Assembly (NCBI GenBank): GCA_016208665.1
Contig: JACQXT010000070.1
Span: forward strand, 1-5,146
DNA from: Chitinivibrionia bacterium
Lineage (GTDB): Bacteria > Krumholzibacteriota > Krumholzibacteriia > WVZY01
Length of the DNA: 5,146 bases
Direction of reading: 5' to 3'
The notes beneath the pieces are model-generated. The model was not told the origin of the DNA. It saw only the letters and a list, made by a program, of their open reading frames with translations, and did no database searches. This document shows positions 1 through 5,146 of this stretch, in pieces (the stretch's first letter is position 1; each line of letters begins with the position of its first letter). The position numbers were made by a program, and so were the translations under genes.

Positions 1-144
1 AATTCCCGTTGCGGCGGAGGCCCATACCGGCTCGTCGGTGAAAACAGTCTGGCCGCGCGTGCTATAGGGAATGCTGAGGAGAATAAGCAGGAAAAAATGC
101 AAGAGGTTCAGTTTGGGCTTTGCCCCGTGCAATGCAGGGATCAT
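1..144 (-). CDS. Exported protein, N-terminal fragment (runs off the window edge)
   Basis: This is the first 48 codons of a minus-strand gene that continues beyond base 1. The start is the ATG at 144-142, preceded by a strong Shine-Dalgarno sequence GGGAGG at 159-154, nine bases away. The residues form a classic Sec signal peptide. It has a basic n-region with two Lys (about residues 1-13), a hydrophobic core LLHFFLLILLSIPYS (about 14-28), and a likely signal peptidase I site near Thr-Arg-Gly/Gln at residues 29-32. The short mature stretch (QTVFTDEPVW...) shows no recognisable domain, so no function can be given. The gene is divergent from the ECF sigma operon and has its own extended -10 promoter at 214-222. 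It is too short within the window to appear in a normal ORF listing. The reading frame is well supported by the combination of promoter, RBS and signal peptide. Confidence 0.75.
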   Translation of the reverse strand, partial: MIPALHGAKPKLNLLHFFLLILLSIPYSTRGQTVFTDEPVWASAATGI

Positions 145-213
145 TCGTGCCGCCCTCCCGCTGAGTGATGGAATGCAATATCATGCCCATAGGATATGCG
201 CTTACGAGCCCGG

Positions 214-222
214 ATTATAGCA
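214..222 (-). promoter_or_regulatory. Extended -10 promoter for the leftward exported-protein gene
   Basis: On the minus strand the sequence reads TGCTATAAT. This is a perfect -10 hexamer (219-214) preceded by the TG of an extended -10 element (222-221). No good -35 lies at 16-18 bases, but extended -10 promoters do not need one. Predicted transcription start is near 207, giving a leader of about 62 bases before the ATG at 144. The leader contains a small inverted repeat (175-199). Confidence 0.5.
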
Positions 223-305
223 CAGGGCCGACAACGCAAAGAAGCCTGAAACTTTCATCGCCGCGAATGAGTAGTATATGCGTGAATTGCCTTAATGTCT
301 TGATA

Positions 306-311
306 TATAAT
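306..311 (+). promoter_or_regulatory. Candidate housekeeping -10 element upstream of the ECF sigma gene
   Basis: A perfect TATAAT sits in the most AT-rich patch of the divergent intergenic region (about 283-320). The upstream -35 is poor: TTGCCT is only 13 bases away, and TGAATT at 17 bases matches poorly. It could supply basal transcription of the sigma factor operon, with a leader of about 80 bases. It may equally be chance in AT-rich DNA. Confidence 0.25.
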
Positions 312-360
312 GATTTATTACCATCTGCGCGCATACCGGGCCGGCGGACTGCAATCAATG

Positions 361-386
361 TGTAACTTTTACCGAAGTCATCCGTC
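361..386 (+). promoter_or_regulatory. Candidate ECF-type (autoregulatory) promoter of the sigma operon
   Basis: TGTAAC (361-366) and CGTC (383-386) are separated by 16 bases. This matches the common ECF promoter layout of an AAC-containing -35 and a CGTC/CGTA -10. Predicted start would be near 392, leaving a very short leader before the ATG at 400. ECF operons are often autoregulated. A second, weaker candidate is TGAAAC (247-252), 17 bases before AGTA (270-273). Neither is proven. Confidence 0.3.
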
Positions 387-399
387 TGTGTAGGCAACG

Positions 400-912
400 A
401 TGAAACAACCGTTTCGGAAACTGGCCGAGAAGTACGGCGACAGGATCTACACGTTCGCCTATTACAGTCTTCGAAGCCGCGAAGAAGCGGAGGACGTGAC
501 GCAGGAGGTGCTTGTGAGACTCTGGCAGCATGTGGAGGAGATAGATCCCGGGAAACTCGCCGCATGGGTAATGAGTGTCACGAGGAATGCCGTGATCGAC
601 GCCGCGCGCCGGCGGCAAACGAAGTCCGCGGTCATCGCCGAGGGCGTATCGGTCGACGCCGTTGAGGCGGTCGCGATTTCGAGCAATCCAGGCGCAGATC
701 ATGCCCTCCACGCAGCAGAGCTTCGCAATGCCCTCGAACGGGCGCTCGCCGCAATCGACGAACCGCACCGGAGCATCATCGTCATGCGCGAAATCCAGGG
801 AATGTCTTATGCGGACATCGCGCATACCCTTGATATGCCGCTTGCCAGCGTGAAGGTGTATCTCCACAGGAGCCGCAAGAAGCTCCGGGAGATGCTGCGG
901 GGAAAGGTATAG
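400..912 (+). CDS. ECF-family (sigma-70) RNA polymerase sigma factor
   Basis: This 170-residue protein has the size and two-domain plan of an extracytoplasmic-function sigma factor. It would direct RNA polymerase to a small regulon in response to an envelope signal. Region 2 covers about residues 9-75. It includes the core-binding helix DVTQEVLVRLW (32-42) and the -10 recognition helix around AWVMSVTRNAVIDAARRR (55-72). A variable linker (73-105) follows. Region 4 covers about 108-166, with the -35-binding helix-turn-helix at 136-157 (SYADIAHTLDMPLASVKVYL). There is no region 1.1 or 3, as usual for ECFs. The ATG at 400 is fixed by an in-frame TAG at 391-393. Its Shine-Dalgarno is weak (only AGG, 392-394), suggesting modest translation. 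The anti-sigma gene starts one base after the stop. The ECF subgroup cannot be assigned by eye. Confidence 0.93.
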   Translation: MKQPFRKLAEKYGDRIYTFAYYSLRSREEAEDVTQEVLVRLWQHVEEIDPGKLAAWVMSVTRNAVIDAARRRQTKSAVIAEGVSVDAVEAVAISSNPGADHALHAAELRNALERALAAIDEPHRSIIVMREIQGMSYADIAHTLDMPLASVKVYLHRSRKKLREMLRGKV

Positions 913-913
913 T

Positions 914-1510
914 ATGCGCAACTCGAACAACCAGTGCGACCAGGCACTCGAGCGCATCGAAGCGTACATCGACGGCGAACTTCCGCCTGAAGATCGCAAC
1001 GCCTTCGAGCTCCACGTCGGATCGTGCGCACGATGCCGCGAAGAACTCTCGTATGCGGAAGCGCTTGCGCACGAGCTTCGCGCATTGCCGCCGCATCGCT
1101 GTCCGGATCATGTGATCGAGGAGGCAGCCTCTCGTGCGGAGGCGTATGCCGGCGGAGCCGGTTCAACGGCGTCCGGGCGGCTGCGAGCGCGTATCGGTTC
1201 ATACCTTCGCCCCTGGCCCAAACCGGTTCTGGCATCGGCCCTGATCGTTATCGTTGCGGCCGTTCTCATCGTCCAGAAGCATGAGCGCCTTCCGATCGTC
1301 GGCGTTCCGGAACAGCCGGCTGAGTTCTCGCCGTCCGGGAAAGAACTCCAAACCGCCCGGACGGATGTTGCGTTGGCCTTCGCATATGTTCGCAAGTACT
1401 CGGCTCGCCCCATCGAGAATGCCGTGCGCGAGCATATCGGCGACCGCGTAATGAGAACCGTCGGCGAATCGATCCTCAGACCGATAGTGCCGTTTTCTTT
1501 TCGCAAATAG
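914..1510 (+). CDS. Membrane-anchored zinc-finger anti-sigma factor (ZAS / zf-HC2 type)
   Basis: This is probably the cognate inhibitor of the upstream ECF sigma factor. The cytoplasmic N-terminus carries the anti-sigma zinc motif His34-x3-Cys38-x2-Cys41, with Cys8 as the likely fourth ligand. The local pattern YIDGELPPEDR...FELHVGSCARC is typical of the zf-HC2 family. A low-complexity Ala/Gly/Arg linker leads to one transmembrane helix at about residues 104-120 (PVLASALIVIVAAVLIV). About 75 residues would then lie in the periplasm, and this tail matches no domain I can name. It would be the place where a signal or protease acts. The 198-residue length suits the family. The start at 914 lies one base after the sigma stop, with a GGGGAAAGG Shine-Dalgarno in the end of the sigma gene, so the two are almost certainly co-transcribed and translationally coupled. 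Confidence 0.88.
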   Translation: MRNSNNQCDQALERIEAYIDGELPPEDRNAFELHVGSCARCREELSYAEALAHELRALPPHRCPDHVIEEAASRAEAYAGGAGSTASGRLRARIGSYLRPWPKPVLASALIVIVAAVLIVQKHERLPIVGVPEQPAEFSPSGKELQTARTDVALAFAYVRKYSARPIENAVREHIGDRVMRTVGESILRPIVPFSFRK

Positions 1511-1526
1511 CAAGAGAGGAGAAAAG

Positions 1527-2123
1527 ATGAAAGTCAGGAGCATGCTCGCATTCGCGATCCTGTTGATCGCACTCGCACACCCGGCCTTCTGCCTGGAGGC
1601 GGAAACACCCGCCGAAGACTTCACGAAACACCCGGGATACGTGGATTTTAATATGCTGAAGATCTTCGGCGATCAAGAACCAAAGGTCGAAATCAATTTG
1701 AAAAAACCCTTGCTGAAGCTCGCCTCGGAATTCAGCAAGAACGAGGACCCGGAACTCTTCGACGTGATGGAGGAGCTTGTTCTCGTTCGCGTGTTCGTGT
1801 TCGACGCCGACGAGGCGACGGCGAAGAAATTCAACGCGGAGTCATCCAAGACCATCAGGACGCTCGATAGCGCCGGCTGGGAACGCATCGTTAGCGTTCA
1901 TGACGCCGATGAAATCGTCTATGTGTACGTGAAACCTTCCGCTGACGCTTCGGTTATTCAGGGCATCGTCGTCATCGCCATAGAAGAAGGCGATGAGGCG
2001 GTATTCGTGAATATCGTCGGCAACATGGATCCCGAACAGATCGGCAAGCTGGGCAAATGTTTTGATATAAAGGAACTCGACAGTCTTGGCGTCAAGAAGG
2101 TCGAGGAGCACGAAGAAGAATAA
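1527..2123 (+). CDS. Secreted DUF4252-domain protein
   Basis: This 198-residue protein has a Sec signal peptide (residues 1-22, core MLAFAILLIALAHPAF) and probably a signal peptidase I site at AFC/LEA. Cys22 is not in a good lipobox. The mature part fits DUF4252, a family of unknown function in bacterial envelopes. Visible family landmarks are HPGYVDF (35-41), an amphipathic stretch with EINLKKPLLKLA (55-66), DPEL (74-77), the strand LVRVFVFD (86-93), Trp118, the strand IVYVYVK (130-136), and EAVFVNIVGNMDPEQIGKLG (157-176). The tail is strongly acidic (EEHEEE). The start is supported by an excellent Shine-Dalgarno, GAGAGGA (1514-1520), six bases upstream. It lies 16 bases after the anti-sigma gene, so it belongs to the ECF operon. 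It may be an output or a modulator of the signalling pair; no enzymatic motif is visible. Confidence 0.8.
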   Translation: MKVRSMLAFAILLIALAHPAFCLEAETPAEDFTKHPGYVDFNMLKIFGDQEPKVEINLKKPLLKLASEFSKNEDPELFDVMEELVLVRVFVFDADEATAKKFNAESSKTIRTLDSAGWERIVSVHDADEIVYVYVKPSADASVIQGIVVIAIEEGDEAVFVNIVGNMDPEQIGKLGKCFDIKELDSLGVKKVEEHEEE

Positions 2124-2166
2124 GTTCATCCCAGCGCATCGAGCGGGCGTATGATGCATGATGAAC
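2124..2166 (+). repeat. Nested inverted repeat between the two DUF4252 genes
   Basis: GTTCATC (2124-2130) pairs perfectly with GATGAAC (2160-2166). Inside it, GCATC (2136-2140) pairs with GATGC (2153-2157). The structure starts at the base after the first DUF4252 stop codon and ends at the base before the Shine-Dalgarno of the next gene. No T-run follows, so it is not an intrinsic terminator. It might be an mRNA hairpin that affects stability or downstream translation. Confidence 0.35.
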
Positions 2167-2173
2167 GGGAGGA
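2167..2173 (+). promoter_or_regulatory. Shine-Dalgarno that decides the start of the second DUF4252 gene
   Basis: GGGAGGA lies five bases before the ATG at 2179. In-frame ATGs at 2158 and 2161 lie upstream of this site and have no comparable RBS, so they are probably not used. The ATG at 2185 is also in range (11 bases) but less well placed. Confidence 0.65.
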
Positions 2174-2178
2174 ATGCG

Positions 2179-2718
2179 ATGAACATGCAAACGCGGAAAT
2201 CTATAATGAAGAGGGTTGTTGCGGTGTTTGTGCTCGCCGCCATCGCGGGAATGCCGGGGTGCCTGGGGGCGCCGGATCTTGCGGCCGTCCGCAATGACAT
2301 ATTTCGGCAAATTCCCGGGGCAAGCTGCGATAAGGAGATCGAACTTACACTCGGACCGGTCGCGCTTGCGCTCGCCAGGGTGATAACGGCCGTCGTACCG
2401 GATGCCCGCGATGCCGGCCGCTACTTGAGCGACCTTACCCGAGTCGAGGTCGGCGTTTACAACGTGTCAGAAGTCTCCGCAGGAAACGTGTCGATGCCGG
2501 AGCGGTTGAAGAACCTGCAAGAGGACGGGGATTGGGAGCTGGCCGTGCGTGCCCGCGACGACCGGCAATTCGTCTGGGTTTTTTACCGCGCGGACGAATC
2601 CAGGGTCAAGGAAATCTACATCGTCGCCCTGGACGCTGAAGAGCTCGTGATGGTCAGGGCGAAAGGACGTCTGGAACGCCTCGTCGGATACGCGCTCTCC
2701 GAATGCAAGGAGATCTAG
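2179..2718 (+). CDS. Divergent DUF4252-like protein, probable lipoprotein
   Basis: With the start set by the GGGAGGA at 2167-2173 the protein has 179 residues; the longest open start (2158) would add seven. The N-terminus is basic (QTRKSIMKR), followed by a hydrophobic stretch VVAVFVLAAIAG (13-24) and MPGC with Cys28. This resembles a lipoprotein signal, although Met and Pro at -3 and -2 make the lipobox imperfect. The mature part aligns by eye with the upstream DUF4252 protein. Shared features are an EIELTLGPVALALARVI amphipathic segment (53-69), the strand TRVEVGVYNV (87-96), a GDWELAVRARDD segment (117-128), the strand FVWVFYR (131-137), and a terminal IYIVALDAEELVMVRAKG (146-163). Family signatures such as HPGYVDF and the NIVG motif are lost. 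Cys50 and Cys176 could form a disulfide. It is probably a diverged paralogue; function unknown. Confidence 0.68.
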   Translation: MNMQTRKSIMKRVVAVFVLAAIAGMPGCLGAPDLAAVRNDIFRQIPGASCDKEIELTLGPVALALARVITAVVPDARDAGRYLSDLTRVEVGVYNVSEVSAGNVSMPERLKNLQEDGDWELAVRARDDRQFVWVFYRADESRVKEIYIVALDAEELVMVRAKGRLERLVGYALSECKEI

Positions 2719-2727
2719 AAACCGTCC

Positions 2728-2756
2728 TTGATTTGGGGTATCTCCTGGAGTAATCT
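2728..2756 (+). promoter_or_regulatory. Candidate sigma-70 promoter for the M14 peptidase gene
   Basis: TTGATT (2728-2733) and TAATCT (2751-2756) are separated by exactly 17 bases. The -35 matches four of six consensus bases. The -10 matches only three of six, but keeps the three most important bases (T, A and final T). The predicted start is near 2763, in the loop of the palindrome at 2737-2800, so a transcript from here would lack the left arm. The -10 lies inside the palindrome, which could therefore also be an operator. Confidence 0.35.
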
Positions 2757-2800
2757 GGAACGCACGACGTTCATGGTTCCACATTACTCCAAGGAGATCC
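2737..2800 (+). repeat. Long imperfect palindrome that covers the RBS of the M14 gene
   Basis: The left arm (2737-2761) and right arm (2776-2800) can form about 23 base pairs around a 14-base loop. The pairing blocks are 2756-2761 with 2776-2781 (6 bp), 2746-2754 with 2783-2791 (9 bp), 2740-2745 with 2793-2798 (6 bp), and 2737-2738 with 2799-2800 (2 bp). There is one C-C mismatch (2755/2782) and two single-base bulges (A2792, T2739). The right arm contains the Shine-Dalgarno AAGGAG (2791-2796), six bases before the ATG at 2803, so folding would hide it. No T-run follows on either strand, so it is not a normal terminator. It could be an RNA translation switch or a protein-binding operator. Confidence 0.75.
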
Positions 2801-2802
2801 AC

Positions 2803-5146
2803 ATGAGAGTTCATCGCGCTCTTCTCGTATTCTCGATTCTGGTACTGATCCTTCACATTGCCGCGGTTTCCCCCTTTGCCCAGAACCCGAATCCCGGCGC
2901 CCTCGAGACCCCCGAGCACTTCTTCGGCTTCAAGCCGGGCGCCGACCGCATGTTGTTCGACTATGAAGCGCTCATCGCGTATCTGCAGAAACTCGACGCC
3001 GCATCCGCCCGTGTGAAGCTCGTCGAGATAGGAGCATCTCCGCAAGGCCGAACCATGTACATTGCGTTTATTTCCTCAGAGCGCAATATCGAGCGCCTCG
3101 ATGAACTGAAGGAAATCAACCGCAGGCTCGCCCTCGATCCCGCCATACCGGATGCCGAACGCCGCTCCATGCTGGATGACGGCAAGGTGTTCTTCCTCGC
3201 CACACTCTCCATGCACTCCGGCGAAGTCGGGCCGTCTCAGTCGGCGCCTTCGATCGCGTATGATCTCGCGGCGACGAATGACCCCGAGGTTCTGGCGTGG
3301 CTGGATAGCGTCGTGTACATGATGGTTCCCTGCCACAATCCGGACGGCATGGATATGATCGTCAATCATTACAAGAAATATGCGGGAACGAAATACGAAA
3401 CCAGCTCCATGCCCGGCGTATATCACCGGTACGTCGGCCACGACAACAACCGGGACTTCGTGACGCTCACGCAATCGGATACGAAAGCCATCGCGCGAAT
3501 CTACAACACCGAGTGGTTTCCGCAGGTGATGGTGGAGAAGCACCAGATGGGTTCGCGCGGGCCGCGTTACTTCGTCCCGCCGGTGCACGACCCCATCGCC
3601 GAGAACGTCAACGAGAGCGTCTGGAACTGGACCTGGGTCCTCGGTTCGAATCTCATCACCGATATGACCAAGGCGGGCCTCGCCGGCGTTTCGCAGCACA
3701 ATCTGTTCGACGACTACTGGCCCGGATCGACGGAGACGTGCATCTGGAAGAATGTTGTGGGCATTCTGACCGAGGCGGCGAGCGCCCGGTACGCCACCCC
3801 GCTTTACATCGAACCCAACGAGTTGGGCGGCTACGGAAAGGGGCTCTCGGAATACAAGAAGAGCATCAACATGCCGCTTCCCTGGCCCGGTGGATGGTGG
3901 CGGCTCGGCGATATCGTTGACTACGAAATCGTATCCACGATATCCATCATCAAGACCTGCGCCATGCACCGCCGGGAACTGCTGGAACACCGCAATGACG
4001 TCTGCCGCGACGAAGTCGAAAAAGGCATGACGGAGCCTCCGTATTATTATATTCTGCCAATCGGCCAGCACGACACGAGCGAACTCGTGCATCTTGTCAA
4101 CTTGCTCAAGGAGCATGGCGTGTCCGTCTATCGCCTCGTCCCGGCCGTCACGATCGACGGCGTCCCGTTCAATGCCGGCGACATCGTCATCCCTCTTTCC
4201 CAGCCGTTCCGGCCGTTCATCAAGGAAGTGATGGAAGCGCAGGAGTTCCCCGTGCGCCGCTATACGCCCGGCGGCGAGGTAATCCAACCGTACGACATCG
4301 CCTCCTGGTCGCTTCCGCTGCATCAAGGAGTCGAGGCAATCGAGATCACCGAGCAATCACGAGAATTGGAAGCGTCCATGAACTTGATCCGGGAGCCGTT
4401 CCGGATGCGCATCGAGATTCCGGCCGGCTTCCGCGCGGCGGTCTTTTCCGCCGACAACAACGAGAGTTATAAGGCCGCATTTCTTGCGCTGCAGTTCGGA
4501 ATGCGGGTCGAACGCCTGGAGCAACCGGCGAGCATCGAAGGAACGGAGGCGCCGAGGGGGAGTTTCGTGATTTTCAACAAGACGGCGAACGGCGGAGACA
4601 TGGCGAAGCTGCTCGATGAAATGACGGTCTCCCCACTATTCCTAAAGGATGAGGCCGATCTGAAATCAACCCCGCTCTCATTGCCTCGGATTGCGCTTGT
4701 GGAAACCTATTTCCACGACATGGACGCCGGGTGGACCCGGTACGTATTCGACACCTATCACATTCCGTTCGAGGTCATCCGGCCCGGCGATTTCAAGAAG
4801 ATCGATTTCGAGAAACGCTTCGACGTCGTCGTGTTCCCCGACGCCAATGAATCCGTTCTCATGAACGGAAAGTATAAAGGGGAGGATGAGGACGACTATT
4901 ACATCAGCAACTATCCGCCGGAATATATGAAAGGGATCGGCAAGGAGGGCATGCCGAAACTGATGTCATTCCTCGACGGCGGCGGCATCATCGTCTCCTG
5001 GGGAGAGTCAGCCGGGCTCTTCAAAGGCACTCTGGAAATCAAACGCGGAAAAGACACCACGGAAGAGTTTCAGCTGCCCGTTAACGATGTATCGGAAAAG
5101 CTCAAGAAGGCGGGGCTCTACTGCCCCGGCTCTCTGCTGAGAATCC
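2803..5146 (+). CDS. Large secreted M14 zinc carboxypeptidase-family protein, 3' end outside the window
   Basis: The frame is open from the ATG at 2803 to the window end, 781 codons with no stop. A Sec signal peptide (1-26, core ALLVFSILVLILHIAAV) is cleaved near PFA/QN, so it acts outside the cytoplasm. The M14 catalytic domain spans about 45-395 and keeps the expected residues. Zinc ligands are His138 and Glu141 (MHSGE) and His247 (EKHQMG, followed by RGPRYFVPP). Substrate-binding residues are Asn216-Arg217 (GHDNNRDF), and NPDG lies at 179-182. The general base is probably Glu324 (ILTEAAS). It is therefore likely an active metallopeptidase; substrate unknown. A middle domain (about 412-490, with GDIVIPLSQPFRPFIKEV) and a C-terminal glutamine-amidotransferase-like fold (from about 629, with GWTRYVFD, FDVVVFPDAN and GGGIIVSWGESA) are typical of the long M14 subgroup. 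AAGGAG (2791-2796) supports the start. Confidence 0.92.
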   Translation, partial: MRVHRALLVFSILVLILHIAAVSPFAQNPNPGALETPEHFFGFKPGADRMLFDYEALIAYLQKLDAASARVKLVEIGASPQGRTMYIAFISSERNIERLDELKEINRRLALDPAIPDAERRSMLDDGKVFFLATLSMHSGEVGPSQSAPSIAYDLAATNDPEVLAWLDSVVYMMVPCHNPDGMDMIVNHYKKYAGTKYETSSMPGVYHRYVGHDNNRDFVTLTQSDTKAIARIYNTEWFPQVMVEKHQMGSRGPRYFVPPVHDPIAENVNESVWNWTWVLGSNLITDMTKAGLAGVSQHNLFDDYWPGSTETCIWKNVVGILTEAASARYATPLYIEPNELGGYGKGLSEYKKSINMPLPWPGGWWRLGDIVDYEIVSTISIIKTCAMHRRELLEHRNDVCRDEVEKGMTEPPYYYILPIGQHDTSELVHLVNLLKEHGVSVYRLVPAVTIDGVPFNAGDIVIPLSQPFRPFIKEVMEAQEFPVRRYTPGGEVIQPYDIASWSLPLHQGVEAIEITEQSRELEASMNLIREPFRMRIEIPAGFRAAVFSADNNESYKAAFLALQFGMRVERLEQPASIEGTEAPRGSFVIFNKTANGGDMAKLLDEMTVSPLFLKDEADLKSTPLSLPRIALVETYFHDMDAGWTRYVFDTYHIPFEVIRPGDFKKIDFEKRFDVVVFPDANESVLMNGKYKGEDEDDYYISNYPPEYMKGIGKEGMPKLMSFLDGGGIIVSWGESAGLFKGTLEIKRGKDTTEEFQLPVNDVSEKLKKAGLYCPGSLLRI

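Noticed and set aside
165..365. 66-codon plus-strand frame in the divergent intergenic region
   Set aside because: It overlaps the leftward promoter and leader, lacks a convincing RBS and has no recognisable composition or motif. The region is better explained as regulatory DNA.
355..999. 214-codon minus-strand frame opposite the sigma factor
   Set aside because: It is antisense to a clear ECF sigma factor and has no recognisable domain or signal.
1842..2300. 152-codon minus-strand frame across the DUF4252 genes
   Set aside because: It is antisense to two supported exported proteins and carries no motif of its own.
2737..2800. Palindrome as an intrinsic terminator
   Set aside because: The right arm is followed by the peptidase start codon and not by a T-run, and the reverse direction has no T-run either. 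The stem also has a 14-base loop.
2737..2800. Palindrome as a miniature transposable element
   Set aside because: No target-site duplication, no terminal motif and no second copy are seen in the window. The exact fit to the promoter and RBS favours a regulatory role.
3513..3920. 135-codon plus-strand frame inside the peptidase gene
   Set aside because: It is a shifted frame of the M14 catalytic domain, very rich in Arg and Gly, without RBS or motif. The coding evidence belongs to the other frame.
3076..4356. 426-codon open frame on the minus strand
   Set aside because: It lies fully inside the M14 peptidase gene, which has a signal peptide and all catalytic motifs in the plus frame. The antisense frame is rich in Asp, Arg, His and Val, as expected for the reverse of a GC-biased coding sequence. 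It shows no domain I recognise.

Overview
The window looks like a chromosomal fragment of a moderately GC-rich, probably Gram-negative bacterium, most likely an uncultured lineage known from metagenomes. The evidence is Sec signal peptides, a lipoprotein-like signal, a membrane-anchored zinc anti-sigma factor, DUF4252 proteins, and a large secreted M14 peptidase of a type I associate with Bacteroidota, Acidobacteriota, Aminicenantes and Hydrogenedentes-like groups. The phylum assignment is an inference and weak. There is no sign of mobile elements, CRISPR, tRNA or rRNA.

Layout. At the left edge (1-144, minus strand) is the N-terminal start of an exported protein that runs off the window. It is transcribed divergently from a probable extended -10 promoter at 214-222. 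The 255-base divergent intergenic region (145-399) also holds a candidate housekeeping -10 (306-311) and a candidate ECF-type promoter (361-386) facing right. Rightwards follow four tightly spaced genes: an ECF sigma factor (400-912), its zinc-finger membrane anti-sigma factor (914-1510, one base later), a secreted DUF4252 protein (1527-2123), and a divergent second DUF4252-like protein with a lipoprotein-like signal (about 2179-2718). After an 84-base gap comes a large secreted M14 zinc carboxypeptidase-family protein (2803 to beyond 5146). It has no stop codon in the window, so it could be missed by a caller that requires closed ORFs.

How the genes may work together. The first two genes form a standard transmembrane signalling pair: the ECF factor is held by the ZAS-type anti-sigma and released when an envelope signal acts on the periplasmic tail. 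The two DUF4252 proteins are exported and are plausible sensors, modulators or outputs in the same envelope compartment; their biochemical function is not known to me. The peptidase may be separately controlled. The gap before it contains a long imperfect palindrome (2737-2800) whose right arm carries the Shine-Dalgarno sequence. Its left arm contains a plausible -10 element with the predicted transcription start in the loop. This arrangement would keep the peptidase untranslated on read-through mRNA from the ECF operon and translated only from its own promoter, which is the most interesting testable idea in the window.
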